A stretch of 64,000 nucleotides of DNA. Origin: Mannheimia haemolytica. Lineage in GTDB: Bacteria > Pseudomonadota > Gammaproteobacteria > Enterobacterales > Pasteurellaceae. This document shows positions 34,816-44,775 of this stretch, piece after piece; the first letter of the stretch is position 1, and every line of letters starts with the position of its first letter. Both the position numbers and the translations under genes were made by a program. Under the pieces are notes generated by a model. It had not been told where the DNA came from, did no database searches, and saw only the letters and a program-made list of their open reading frames with translations. The stretch spans positions 1,364,001-1,428,000 of the forward strand of contig LR134495.1 in NCBI GenBank assembly GCA_900638155.1. Reading direction: 5' to 3'.

Positions 34816-34986
34816 GATACCGAGCTTGTGGGCCTAAGTGTCTGCTGATAGCAGAGATATGGTAGCAAGCCGTAAAGCACCTATTACAAGCGGTCATTTT
34901 TTCTAATATTTTGCAAAAATTACCGCCGGTGCTTTACCAATGGATACACGAGAAATGGTTTATCCACTCGACTTTAGAAAGGTGTC
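34816..34986 (+). promoter_or_regulatory. Intercistronic Moco-type riboswitch before torZ
   Basis: Closing stem GATACC / GGTGTC; CGAG / CTCG; arm GCTTG / CAAGC enclosing hairpin TCTGCT-GAT-AGCAGA then GATATGG; long hairpin GTAAAGCACC (34872-34881) / GGTGCTTTAC (34928-34937); hairpin GGATA...GAGAAATGG...TATCC; then CTCG and TTTAGAAAGGTGTC. The moaA leader shares all these parts in order, with different but complementary stem bases. The long hairpin loop contains an uptake signal (34886-34895). It begins 13 nt after the torY stop. Confidence 0.7.
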
Positions 34987-35018
34987 TATTTTTAACTTAA
35001 CTTCAAACGAGGTTTATT

Positions 35019-37505
35019 ATGAAAAAACAAGACAGTATTGACGTAAGTCGTCGCGGTTTTCTAAAAAATTCATCATTAAGCTTAGCTGCCGGTGCAGGTT
35101 TAGCTAGTGGTACTACCGGTGTAGTAGGGGCATTAGCTTCCACCAGTGCCAAAGCTGCCGAGATGAAAACAGTAGTAACTGCTGCCCACTGGGGGCCTTT
35201 GGGCGTAGTGGTAGAAAACGGCAAAGTGGTGAAATCTGATTCTGCGTTTGAGATTTCTGTACCAAATGAATTGCAACACGTGGTAGCAGACCAAGTACAC
35301 GGTGAAACACGAGTAAAATACCCAATGGTGCGTAAAGGTTACTTAGAGGGGAATAAAGACACCACATTGCGTGGACGTGATGAATGGGTGCGAGTTTCGT
35401 GGGACAAAGCATTTGAATTAGTAGCGAATGAAATGAAACGTGTTCGTGAGGCTCACGGGGCGAATGCTATTTTTGGTGGTTCTTACGGTTGGTATAGCTC
35501 TGGGGCGTTACACGCTTCCCGTACACTGTTACAACGCTATTTAAATGTCACCGGCGGATTTGTTGGTGTAAAAGGCGACTATTCTACCGGTGCTGCTCAA
35601 GTGATTATGCCACACGTCTTAGGTACAATCGAAGTGTACGAACAGCAGACCAGTTGGGAAGTGATTTTAGAAAGTTCAGATATTGTGGTGCTTTGGTCAG
35701 CTAACCCGTTAAATACGCTACGCATTGCCTGGACTTCAACCGATCAACAAGGTATCGAATACTTCAAAAAACTCAAAGAGAGTGGGAAACGCATTATCTG
35801 TATTGATCCGGTAAAAAGCGAATCTTGTGAATTTTTAGGTGCGGAATGGGTACCGGTAAATACCGGCACTGATGTTGCGTTAATGCTTGGTATGGCTCAT
35901 ACCTTAGTCGCTGAAGGCAAACACGATCAAGCATTCCTTAAAAAATACACCACCGGTTTTGAGAAGTTTGAAGAATATCTGCTCGGTAAAACCGACAATC
36001 AACCGAAAGATGCAAAATGGGCAAGCCAAATTTGTGGTGTGCCGGAAGAAACCATTAAAAAATTAGCGACCGATTTTCAATCTAAACGCACAATGTTAAT
36101 GGCAGGTTGGGGGATTCAACGCCAACGACACGGTGAACAAGGGCATTGGATGTTAGTCACCTTAGCTGCAATGTTAGGTCAAATCGGCTTACCGGGTGGT
36201 GGCTTTGGTTTAAGTTACCACTACTCAAACGGCGGTGTGCCGAGTGCAACAGGGGGCATTTTAGGCTCTATCACGGCAAATCCGGCAGTAGAAGCAGGAG
36301 CGAAAACTTGGTTGGATGAAACCTCAAAATCTTCATTCCCAGTGGCTCGTATTTCTGATGCACTCCTCAACCCGGGCAAAACCATTGATTATAATGGCAC
36401 ACAAATTACTTATCCGGATATCAAGATTGTCTATTGGGCAGGTGGTAATCCGTTTACTCACCACCAAGATACCAACACTTTAGTGAAAGCGTGGCAAAAA
36501 CCGGATACTATTATCGTCAATGAATGCCATTGGACACCAACGGCTCGTATGTCTGACATTGTGCTGCCGGCAACTACCAGCTATGAGCGTAATGACTTAA
36601 CCATGTCGGGCGATTATTCAATGATGAATATTTTCCCGATGAAACAGGTGGTCGAGCCGCAATTTGAGGCAAAAAACGACTACGATATTTTTGCCGAACT
36701 TGCCAAACGTGCAGGCAAAGAAGCGGAATTTACCGAAGGCAAATCTGAAATGGATTGGCTACAAAGTTTCTATCAAACTGCATTTGAGGCAGCACGCAAA
36801 AATCGTGTGATTATGCCGAAATTCGAGAAATTCTGGCAAGAGAATAAACCACTTTCTTTTAAAGCATCAGATAAAGCGAAAAAATGGGTTCGCTATGAAG
36901 AATTCCGTAATGATCCGCTCCTAAATCCATTAGGCACACCGTCCGGCAAAATTGAGATTTTCTCTGAAGTGATTGCCAAAATGAATTATGATGACTGTAA
37001 AGGCCACCCAACTTGGATGGAACACGAAGAATACTCGGGTAAAACCACCGCAGAAGAACCGTTGGCATTGGTGACTCCACATTCTAAATGGCGTTTACAT
37101 AGCCAGTTAGCTTACTCATCATTACGTAAACAATATGCGGTTAATGACCGTGAGCCGGTGTTAATCCATACTGAAGATGCTGCTGCTCGTGGCATTACAA
37201 GCGGTGATATTGTGCGTATTTTTAACAAACGTGGTCAAGTATTAGCCGGTGCAGTGGTGACAGATGGCATTATCAAAGGTACATTAGCCTTGCACGAAGG
37301 AGCTTGGTACGATCCGCTCGATCTCGGCACCAGCGAGCAACCGCTATGTAAAAACGGCAACCCTAACGTGCTAACCCGTGATGAAGGCACATCAAAATTA
37401 GCACAGGGTAACTCACCAAATACCGCTACGGTACAGGTTGAAAAATTCACCGGACAAGCACCAGAAGTAACAGTATTTAAAGAGCCTAAATACACACAAG
37501 GCTAA
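35019..37505 (+). CDS. torZ: Periplasmic molybdenum S-/N-oxide reductase, TorZ/MtsZ type
   Basis: 828 residues. A Tat signal (SRRGFLK, cleavage near AKA-AE) exports the folded enzyme. The DMSO-reductase-family domains follow, with the serine molybdenum ligand in KGDYSTGA and cofactor motifs GWGIQRQRHGEQGHW, GGNPFTHHQDTN, LPATTSYERND. The protein reduces trimethylamine N-oxide, biotin sulfoxide or methionine sulfoxide; the Haemophilus influenzae relative was renamed MtsZ for the last activity. Electrons come from the adjacent pentaheme cytochrome. GAGG is 7 nt before the ATG. A strong terminator follows. A signal-less paralogue lies at 47524. Confidence 0.93.
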   Translation: MKKQDSIDVSRRGFLKNSSLSLAAGAGLASGTTGVVGALASTSAKAAEMKTVVTAAHWGPLGVVVENGKVVKSDSAFEISVPNELQHVVADQVHGETRVKYPMVRKGYLEGNKDTTLRGRDEWVRVSWDKAFELVANEMKRVREAHGANAIFGGSYGWYSSGALHASRTLLQRYLNVTGGFVGVKGDYSTGAAQVIMPHVLGTIEVYEQQTSWEVILESSDIVVLWSANPLNTLRIAWTSTDQQGIEYFKKLKESGKRIICIDPVKSESCEFLGAEWVPVNTGTDVALMLGMAHTLVAEGKHDQAFLKKYTTGFEKFEEYLLGKTDNQPKDAKWASQICGVPEETIKKLATDFQSKRTMLMAGWGIQRQRHGEQGHWMLVTLAAMLGQIGLPGGGFGLSYHYSNGGVPSATGGILGSITANPAVEAGAKTWLDETSKSSFPVARISDALLNPGKTIDYNGTQITYPDIKIVYWAGGNPFTHHQDTNTLVKAWQKPDTIIVNECHWTPTARMSDIVLPATTSYERNDLTMSGDYSMMNIFPMKQVVEPQFEAKNDYDIFAELAKRAGKEAEFTEGKSEMDWLQSFYQTAFEAARKNRVIMPKFEKFWQENKPLSFKASDKAKKWVRYEEFRNDPLLNPLGTPSGKIEIFSEVIAKMNYDDCKGHPTWMEHEEYSGKTTAEEPLALVTPHSKWRLHSQLAYSSLRKQYAVNDREPVLIHTEDAAARGITSGDIVRIFNKRGQVLAGAVVTDGIIKGTLALHEGAWYDPLDLGTSEQPLCKNGNPNVLTRDEGTSKLAQGNSPNTATVQVEKFTGQAPEVTVFKEPKYTQG

Positions 37506-37517
37506 TTTCATATAACC

Positions 37518-37545
37518 AAAGGCACAGTATAAAACTGTGCCTTTT
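37518..37545 (+). terminator. Terminator after torZ
   Basis: AAAGGCACAGT-ATAAA-ACTGTGCCTTTT, a textbook intrinsic terminator. Confidence 0.9.
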
Positions 37546-37552
37546 CTATGTT

Positions 37553-37610
37553 GCAAGCGGTTAAATTTGCTTAATTTTTTGTAAAACTTTCTATTTTTTT
37601 GACCGCTTGT
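37553..37610. terminator. Inverted uptake-signal pair before mod
   Basis: GCAAGCGGTTAAA ... GACCGCTTGT, less symmetrical than others because the left copy starts with G and the inner bases differ. Confidence 0.5.
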
Positions 37611-37645
37611 TACAATAATCCACTTTTACTTTTCAGGTGCATTTT

Positions 37646-39294
37646 ATGACAACCCTTACTTGGTACGGCAAAGAAGAAGCCGTCAAAAAAGCAAAACAAA
37701 CCCCATATTACCTATTGCGTGAGTTGCCGGATTTCTCGCATAATATTGCCCGACAGCCGACAGCCGACAGCCGACAGCCGACAGCCGACAGCCGACAGCC
37801 GACAGCTCAGCTTCTGCTGAAACCTTATCTAAAATCAAGCAAAATTTAATTATTCAGGGTGATAATTTATCAGCCTTAAAATCTCTTTTGCCCTTTTATG
37901 CGGGGCAAGTCAAATGTATTTTTATTGATCCTCCCTATAACACAAAATCGGCCTTTACCCACTACGATGATAATTTAGAGCATTCCGTTTGGCTTTCAAT
38001 GATGTATCCACGCCTTGAAATTCTGCGAGAGTTACTTGCCGAAGATGGTTCAATTTGGATCACTCTTGATGATAACGAAAGTCACTATTTGAAAATTATG
38101 CTTGATGAAATTTTTGGGCGGAAGAATTTTGTAGCGAATGTGGTGTGGCAGAAGAAATCGTCTCCATCAAATGATGCAAGATGGATATCTGATAATCACG
38201 ACCATATTTTATGCTTCGCTAAGAATAAAGAAAAATGGAGACCAATCAAACTGGAAAGAACCGAGGAGCAGAATTCCATTTATAATAAATCAGATGAATT
38301 TGACGGCGTAGATAGTGATGGAAATATTTATGGTCGTGGAACGTGGTTTGCAGGAGATATGACTGTTAAAACGGTTAATGAAAATTCTTTATATGAGATT
38401 ACAACACCATCCGGTAAGAAAGTTAAACCAGCTGCTGGCAGAGCTTGGGTTTATTCGGAAGAAAAATTTTTAGAATTATTGGCTGATCATAGAATTACTT
38501 TTGGTAAAAGTGGCAGCAATAAACCTTGTATCAAACGATTTTTATGTGAAGTAGAGGAATCAAAAATTGTTCCAAAATCCGTTTGGTTATATGAAGAAGT
38601 AGGTGAAAACCGCAATGCTAGGCAAGAAGTGAAGAAATTTAATCTTGAAGATCCATTTTCTACTCCAAAACCTGAAACGCTGTTGCAAAGAATCTTACAT
38701 CTAGCTACTATCGAAAACGATCTCGTCCTCGATAGCTTTCTTGGCTCAGGTACAACTGCAGCAGTTGCTCATAAAATGAACCGTCGTTATATCGGTATTG
38801 AGATTGGCGAACATGCTAAAACCCATGTTGTCCCAAGGTTGAAAAAAGTAATTGAAGGTGAGCAAGGCGGTATTTCAAAAGCAGTAAATTGGCAAGGTGG
38901 CGGATCGTTTCGCTTTTGTGAGTTAGGCGAGGAAGTATTTGACGCATTCGGTTCACTTAATCCGAACATTCGTTTTGACGATTTAGCCGCCCATATTTGG
39001 TATTTAGAAAATCATTTCCCTTTGCAAAAAAACAGCGAAAAATCACCGCTTGTCGGCACTTTCAACGGCAAAGCCTACTATTTGTTATATAACGGAATTT
39101 TAGGTGATAAACGTCCGCAGAGTGGTAATGTTCTGACACGAAAATTAATGACGGAGTTACCATACTTTGCTGAATTTATTCAACAGGGAGTAGAGATTGT
39201 GATATATGGCGAAGCATGTCGTTTAGGAGAGGCACAGTTAGCTGAAAAGAAAATTACATTTAAACAGATTCCGTATGATGTAACAGCGCGTTAA
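37646..39294 (+). pseudogene. mod: Type III DNA methyltransferase Mod, phase-variable, out of frame here
   Basis: The ATG at 37646 (AGGTG 6 nt upstream) starts MTTLTWYGKEEAVKKAKQTPYYLL, a normal Mod N-terminus. Eight CGACAGC units follow (37751-37806), after which this frame stops at 37849. The rest of Mod is one frame over: NLIIQGDNLSALKSLL, IFIDPPYNT (catalytic DPPY), DSFLGSGTTAAVAHKMNRRYIGIE (SAM motif), so it is a beta-class N6-adenine methylase. Six or nine repeats would give a single frame (nine: 551 residues); eight is OFF. The shifted frame has a TAA at 37741 and no start between there and the repeat. Methylates the recognition site and confers specificity on Res. Confidence 0.88.
37751..37806 (+). 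repeat. Eight tandem CGACAGC heptanucleotides in mod
   Basis: 8 x 7 bp, perfect. Any frame encodes a rotating RQPTADS heptapeptide without stops, so only the downstream frame changes with copy number. Classic contingency-locus arrangement. Confidence 0.97.
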
Positions 39295-39308
39295 TAGTGG
39301 GAGAAAAA

Positions 39309-41942
39309 ATGAAATTAAAAAATTACCAAAATGAAGCATTAAACCGTGTCAGCCACTATTTTTCGGCTTGCTTGCAATCTGATGCAAAAACCGCTTTTAG
39401 CCAAATCCAACCTGAATATAGTTACAAGATCCCAAGTGAGCACAGTAATTTGCGTGATGTGCCTTATGTTTGTGTACGAATTCCAACGGGTGGCGGTAAA
39501 ACATTGTTAGCCTCGCATAGCATTGCCCGTATTGCAAAGCAATATTTGGATTGCGATTTCCCTGTTACTTTATGGCTAGTACCTTCTCGCACAATTAAAA
39601 CCCAAACTGCAGAAGCGTTGAAAAATCCACAACACCCTTACCGTGCGGCACTTGATAAAACTTTTAACCGAGAAGTAATAGTTATTGAGTCTGAAGATTT
39701 TGATTTACTTCGCCCACAAGATTTCGGTAATAAGGCGATTGTAATTGTTTCTACCATTCAAAATTTTCGGGTAGAAAATCAAGATGGGCGAAAAATCTAT
39801 GCTTTTAATGAAAAATTAACAGCTCATTTTGAGCGTTTACCACCCCATATTCAGGCAAATTTAGAAAAGATTTCCACTACTGATCTACAAGAGAACGGTT
39901 TAACCTCCAAACAAACGGGCAAAATTAAGTGTTCTTTTGCAAATTTGTTGCGAGCTTATCAGCCTTTGGTCATTGTTGATGAGGCGCATAATGCTCGGAC
40001 TTCACTCTCTTTTGATGTGCTATCTCAACTTTCCCCATCAGCTATTTTAGAATTTACTGCTACGCCAAACACAGATAGAAAAGCAGGAAGTAATGTGCTG
40101 TATCACGTTTCGGCAAGTCATCTAAAATCAGAAGAGATGATCAAATTACCGATTGTGCTGACCGAACATCACAACTGGCAACAAGCAATAGATGGGGCAG
40201 TAATCAATAGAGGAGTATTAGCACAAAAAGCACAGTATGAGAGCGAGTATGTTCGTCCGCTTGTGTTATTCCAAGCTGAGCCGAAAAACGGTAAAGTAAC
40301 AGTAGAAGTCTTAAAACAGTATTTAATTGATGAGTTAAAAATTGATGAAGAAGAGATTGCCATTGTGACAGGTAATCAACACGAATTAGATAATATCGAT
40401 TTATTTAATCCACAATGCAAGATCAATTACATCATCACGGTTGAGGCATTAAAAGAAGGATGGGATTGCCCGTTTGCTTATATTTTTTGCTCAGTACAAA
40501 ATGTTTCCTCTAGCAAGGAAGCGGAGCAGCTATTAGGGCGAGTATTGCGAATGCCTTATGCTAAACGCCGTCAAATTGAAGATTTAAATCGTGCTTATGC
40601 TCATCTTTCCTCTAAGTCGTTCGGCGAAACGGCCCGTAATTTACAAGATAAATTGATTGGCATGGGGTTTGAAGCATTAGAAGTAGCTGAAATGCTTCGT
40701 ATCCCACAACAAGAAAATTGGATTGGAAACGAAGGAGATTTATTCTATACACCGACAACAGTTTTAGCATTAACGCAACTCCCTGAAATGTCTGATTTAA
40801 GCGAAGCAGAACGTTCTCAACTTAAAATTACCGAGCAAGAAGGTCACATTTTAGTGCAAGTAAAAGGTAATTTAAGTGAAAAGTTAGAAAAAGCGTTGAT
40901 TCGAACTGCAACAGGTAAGAAAAAAGAGCAAATTGAGCAACAGTTACAAATTCACCAAAATAGAGTTGAAATATTATCTTCTCCTGCTGAAAAAGGGGAA
41001 ATATTTAAAGTAATACCTCAACTGTGTATGAATATTCAAGGCGAATTCGACTTAGCTGATTCACAAGTTCTATTAGATTACCAAAGTTGGAATTTATTGG
41101 ATTATCCAGCCAAACTTGATGGATTTAGATTACAAGAAAATAGCCAAAGTTTTGAAATTGATGTGGAAGATAAACGGGTTTCTTACCATTTTAATCAGCA
41201 GCAACTGAGTTTTTCTGATGATTGGTTAGAATTAACCGAACGCGATTTTATCCGTTGGTTAGATAAACAAGTGCGTTTAACGGATATTCCTCAACCTATA
41301 ATGTTACGGTTTTTGCAATTATTGATTTCAGATTTACTAAGAAATGTAGAAATAACGTTAACTCTGTTAGTTCAACATAAATTTGCATTGGCTCGGGCGA
41401 TTTCAGATTTGATTAATCGTTATCGGACGTTAGCTCAAAAAAATTGCTATCAACAAACGCTATTTGGCGATAATAAAGAAATAGAAATCTGCTTAAACGA
41501 GCAATATCAGTTTAGTTTTAATCTGGAAAAAGTTGTACCTCAACCTCCTTTTTATACAGGGCGTTACAAATTCAGCAAACACTATTTTGCTCGAATTGAA
41601 GAATTGAAAGCAAGCGGGGAAGAATTTGATTGTGCCGTTGCGATTGATTCATTGCCTCAAGTGAAATATTGGGTAAGAAATCCTGTAAAAAGAGGGTTTT
41701 CTTTACCATTAGCTCATCAGAATTTTTACCCTGATTTTATTGTAGAGCTGATTGATGGTCGAATTTTAATTGTGGAATATAAAGGGGAACAATTAAAAAG
41801 TAATGAAGATTCTAAAGAAAAAGCCTTAATTGGCAATCTTTGGGAGAAATTAAGTCAAGGAAAAGGCTTATTTATTATGGCTGTAAAAAGCGATGAAAAT
41901 GGTCAAGATGTTCGAACACAACTGCTAAATAAATTAGCCTGA
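39309..41942 (+). CDS. res: Type III restriction endonuclease subunit Res
   Basis: 877 residues from the ATG at 39309 (GGAG upstream; a GTG at 39297 is in frame). Superfamily-2 helicase motifs: RIPTGGGKTLLASHS (Walker A, near 60), VDEAHNAR (DEAH), EFTATPN, and the C-terminal helicase half with EGWDCPFAYIF and GRVLRMPYAKR. Near the C-terminus PDFIVELIDGRILIVEYKG is the PD-(D/E)xK nuclease. Needs Mod for DNA recognition, so when mod is OFF the system should neither methylate nor cut. Starts 14 bp after mod. Confidence 0.93.
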   Translation: MKLKNYQNEALNRVSHYFSACLQSDAKTAFSQIQPEYSYKIPSEHSNLRDVPYVCVRIPTGGGKTLLASHSIARIAKQYLDCDFPVTLWLVPSRTIKTQTAEALKNPQHPYRAALDKTFNREVIVIESEDFDLLRPQDFGNKAIVIVSTIQNFRVENQDGRKIYAFNEKLTAHFERLPPHIQANLEKISTTDLQENGLTSKQTGKIKCSFANLLRAYQPLVIVDEAHNARTSLSFDVLSQLSPSAILEFTATPNTDRKAGSNVLYHVSASHLKSEEMIKLPIVLTEHHNWQQAIDGAVINRGVLAQKAQYESEYVRPLVLFQAEPKNGKVTVEVLKQYLIDELKIDEEEIAIVTGNQHELDNIDLFNPQCKINYIITVEALKEGWDCPFAYIFCSVQNVSSSKEAEQLLGRVLRMPYAKRRQIEDLNRAYAHLSSKSFGETARNLQDKLIGMGFEALEVAEMLRIPQQENWIGNEGDLFYTPTTVLALTQLPEMSDLSEAERSQLKITEQEGHILVQVKGNLSEKLEKALIRTATGKKKEQIEQQLQIHQNRVEILSSPAEKGEIFKVIPQLCMNIQGEFDLADSQVLLDYQSWNLLDYPAKLDGFRLQENSQSFEIDVEDKRVSYHFNQQQLSFSDDWLELTERDFIRWLDKQVRLTDIPQPIMLRFLQLLISDLLRNVEITLTLLVQHKFALARAISDLINRYRTLAQKNCYQQTLFGDNKEIEICLNEQYQFSFNLEKVVPQPPFYTGRYKFSKHYFARIEELKASGEEFDCAVAIDSLPQVKYWVRNPVKRGFSLPLAHQNFYPDFIVELIDGRILIVEYKGEQLKSNEDSKEKALIGNLWEKLSQGKGLFIMAVKSDENGQDVRTQLLNKLA

Positions 41943-41964
41943 TTTGCAAATTTTATGCAAAATA

Positions 41965-41990
41965 TAACCGCTTGTGGAAACAAGCGGTTA
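41965..41990. terminator. Compact back-to-back uptake-signal hairpin
   Basis: TAACCGCTTG-TGGAAA-CAAGCGGTTA between convergent res and gltA. The two signals point outward with only a 6-base loop, the reverse of the usual arrangement in this window. T run on the plus side. Confidence 0.85.
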
Positions 41991-42014
41991 AAATTTTTCG
42001 ATTTTTTGCCAATC

Positions 42015-43295
42015 TTATGATTTATCCATTGGCTCAAAATCACGTTTAGTATGTCCGGTGTAGATTTGACGTGGACGAACGATTTTGATATTGCCTTGGA
42101 GATACATCTCTTTCCAGTGAGCAATCCAGCCAACGGTTCTGGCTAGGGCAAACATTACGGTAAACATTGAGGTTGGAATACCGATGGCTTTTAGCACGAT
42201 TCCGGAGTAGAAATCTACGTTTGGATAAAGTTTATGCTCAATGAAATAAGGGTCGCTTAACGCAATACGTTCTAATTCCAATGCCACTTCAAATAGTGGG
42301 TTATCAATGTTCAGTTCTTTTAACACTTCGTGGCAGGTTTCACGCATTACTTTCGCACGAGGGTCGTAGTTTTTATAGACACGATGCCCAAAGCCCATTA
42401 AGCGGAACGGGTCATTTTTATCTTTGGCTCGAGCAATAAATTCAGGAATACGATCCACAGTGCCGATTTCTTCCAACATATTGATACAGGCTTCATTTGC
42501 TCCTCCGTGTGCAGGTCCCCATAGAGAGGCAATACCGGCAGCAATGCAAGCAAATGGGTTTGCACCTGATGAAGCGGCGGTTCGCACGGTTGAGGTCGAA
42601 GCGTTTTGTTCGTGGTCTGCATGTAAAATGAAAATTCGGTCTAACGCACGCTCTAACACAGGGTTCACTTCGTACGGTTCACAAGGAGTGGCAAACATCA
42701 TATATAAGAAGTTGCCGGCGTAAGATAAGTGGTTTTGTGGGAACATAAACGGCTGACCGATAGAGTATTTATAACACATCGCCGCAAGGGTTGGGATTTT
42801 GGCTAACAAACGAATGGCGGTTAATTCACGGTGGGCTTGGTTGTTTACATCAATGGCGTCGTGGTAGAAGGCAGCCAAAGCTCCACTTACCCCACACATC
42901 ACCGCCATTGGGTGCGAATCTCGGCGGAAACCGGAGAAGAATTTGGTTAGTTGTTCGTGTACAAGAGTGTGTTTTTTGATGAGTTGAACGAAGTCTTTGT
43001 ATTCTTCTTTAGTAGGGCGTTCGCCGAATAACAGCATATACCCGACTTCTAAGTAATCAGAATGTTTGGCTAATTGGTCAATCGGGTAGCCTCGATAGAG
43101 TAAAACCCCTTCATCGCCATCAACATAAGTGATATTGGATTGGCATACAGCAGTTGAAACCAATCCGGGATCATAAGCAAACAACTTATGTTTTAAAAAA
43201 GGCTGAATATCAACAGTTTGGTAGCCTAAACTCCCTTTTTGCATATTGAGTTCCAGTGTTTCACCCGTTTCGAGTGTGAGTGTTGCTTTAGACAT
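42015..43295 (-). CDS. gltA: Citrate synthase
   Basis: 426 residues, as in the hexameric type II enzymes (E. coli 427). Catalytic motifs: [24 protein letters not shown] and [15 protein letters not shown]. Condenses oxaloacetate and acetyl-CoA. AGGAGTAACTT-ATG start. Divergent from icd, with a CRP-like site between them. Confidence 0.97.
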   Translation of the reverse strand: MSKATLTLETGETLELNMQKGSLGYQTVDIQPFLKHKLFAYDPGLVSTAVCQSNITYVDGDEGVLLYRGYPIDQLAKHSDYLEVGYMLLFGERPTKEEYKDFVQLIKKHTLVHEQLTKFFSGFRRDSHPMAVMCGVSGALAAFYHDAIDVNNQAHRELTAIRLLAKIPTLAAMCYKYSIGQPFMFPQNHLSYAGNFLYMMFATPCEPYEVNPVLERALDRIFILHADHEQNASTSTVRTAASSGANPFACIAAGIASLWGPAHGGANEACINMLEEIGTVDRIPEFIARAKDKNDPFRLMGFGHRVYKNYDPRAKVMRETCHEVLKELNIDNPLFEVALELERIALSDPYFIEHKLYPNVDFYSGIVLKAIGIPTSMFTVMFALARTVGWIAHWKEMYLQGNIKIVRPRQIYTGHTKRDFEPMDKS

Positions 43296-43384
43296 AAGTT
43301 ACTCCTGTTTATTTTGGATTTAGAAGATAAACTAGATGATTTCCAAGAAAACCACAACGATTTTTTACATTTTATTTACATAAA

Positions 43385-43400
43385 TGTGCGTTAGATCACA
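43385..43400. promoter_or_regulatory. CRP-like site between gltA and icd
   Basis: TGTGCGTTAGATCACA differs from TGTGA-N6-TCACA at one base. Could couple both TCA genes to cAMP. Confidence 0.7.
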
Positions 43401-43514
43401 AATATCCTTTTCGGCATAGTCTGTTTTATTTACATTTAGAAATTTACTGTTTATAGTTAATCCATTGTTCTCTTCTTGTCAACATTCATTTTTCGTCACT
43501 ACGAGGTAAACCAA

Positions 43515-44762
43515 ATGCAAACACAAGTCTCAATTCCACAAGGCGAAACTATTCAACTAAACCAAGACGGTTCTCTAAAAGTACCTGATAATCCGATTAT
43601 TCCTTTTATTGAAGGCGATGGCATTGGTGTTGATGTTACCCCAGCAATGAAAGCTGTTTTAGATGCGGCGGTGGAAAAAGCCTATCAAGGCAAGCGAAAA
43701 ATTGCGTGGATGGAAATTTACGCAGGCGAAAAAGCGAATAAATTATATGGCGAAAACACCTGGTTGCCGGACGAAACCTTAGATCTTATCCGTCAATATC
43801 ACGTTGCAATTAAAGGCCCGTTAATGACACCAGTGGGTGGCGGTATTCGTTCATTGAATGTGGCGATGCGTCAAGGGTTGGATTTGTACAACTGCTTACG
43901 CCCAATTCGTTATTATGACGGTACGCCAAGCCCGGTTAAACACCCTGAGCTGGTGGATATGGTTATTTTCCGTGAAAACTCAGAAGATATTTATGCCGGT
44001 GTAGAGTGGGTTGCCGGTTCGCCTGAAGCTAATAAAGTGATTCAATTCTTACAACAAGAGATGGGCGTGAAAAAAATCCGCTTTACCGAAGATTGCGGTA
44101 TCGGAATTAAGCCGGTTTCTAAGCAAGGCACACAACGTTTGGTGCGAGCAGCATTACAATATGTGATTGATAACAATCGTAAATCGCTGACTCTGGTGCA
44201 TAAAGGTAACATTATGAAATTTACCGAAGGGGCATTTAAAGAGTGGGGCTATCAAGTTGCCGAAGAATTTGGAGCAAAATTAATTGATAAAGGCCCTTGG
44301 ATGAGCTTAACCAATCCGAAAACCGGCGAAGAAATCATTATTAAAGACAGTATTGCTGATGCGTTTTTACAAGAAATTTTATTACACCCGGCCGAATATG
44401 ATGTAATTGCTACCCTGAATTTAAACGGTGACTATATTTCTGATGCTTTAGCCGCTCAAGTAGGAGGTATTGGTATTTCCCCGGGGGCGAATATTGGGTT
44501 TGAAGCAGCTATTTTTGAAGCGACACACGGCACAGCCCCTAAAATTGCAGGGCAAAATAAAGGCAATCCGGGGTCATTAATTTTAAGTGGGGAAATGATG
44601 TTACGCCATTTAGGCTGGGTTGAGGCAGCGGATTTAGTGGTAAAAGCGGTGTCTAAAACCATTGCAAATAAAACCGTAACCTTTGATTTTGCGGAGATGC
44701 TAGAGGGAGCAACTCTACGCTCAACCTCAGAATTTGCACAAGACATTATTGCCAATATGTAA
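43515..44762 (+). CDS. icd: Isocitrate dehydrogenase (NADP type)
   Basis: 415 residues from the ATG at 43515, which has GAGG upstream; the frame opens earlier, at 43476, without support. E. coli Icd has 416. Motifs: [26 protein letters not shown] (site of regulatory Ser), [12 protein letters not shown] metal-binding region, and [12 protein letters not shown]. Oxidises isocitrate to 2-oxoglutarate. acnB begins 13 bp after its stop, so the two are likely co-transcribed. Confidence 0.96.
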   Translation: MQTQVSIPQGETIQLNQDGSLKVPDNPIIPFIEGDGIGVDVTPAMKAVLDAAVEKAYQGKRKIAWMEIYAGEKANKLYGENTWLPDETLDLIRQYHVAIKGPLMTPVGGGIRSLNVAMRQGLDLYNCLRPIRYYDGTPSPVKHPELVDMVIFRENSEDIYAGVEWVAGSPEANKVIQFLQQEMGVKKIRFTEDCGIGIKPVSKQGTQRLVRAALQYVIDNNRKSLTLVHKGNIMKFTEGAFKEWGYQVAEEFGAKLIDKGPWMSLTNPKTGEEIIIKDSIADAFLQEILLHPAEYDVIATLNLNGDYISDALAAQVGGIGISPGANIGFEAAIFEATHGTAPKIAGQNKGNPGSLILSGEMMLRHLGWVEAADLVVKAVSKTIANKTVTFDFAEMLEGATLRSTSEFAQDIIANM

Positions 44763-44775
44763 AGTTGGAGAGGGA

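Noticed and set aside
34816..34986. tRNA-like or small RNA gene between torY and torZ
   Set aside because: No acceptor/CCA, anticodon or T-loop pattern; the match to the moaA leader explains the structure better.
37751..37806. Possible CRISPR-like array
   Set aside because: Units are 7 bp, directly contiguous, without spacers; it is a coding simple-sequence repeat.
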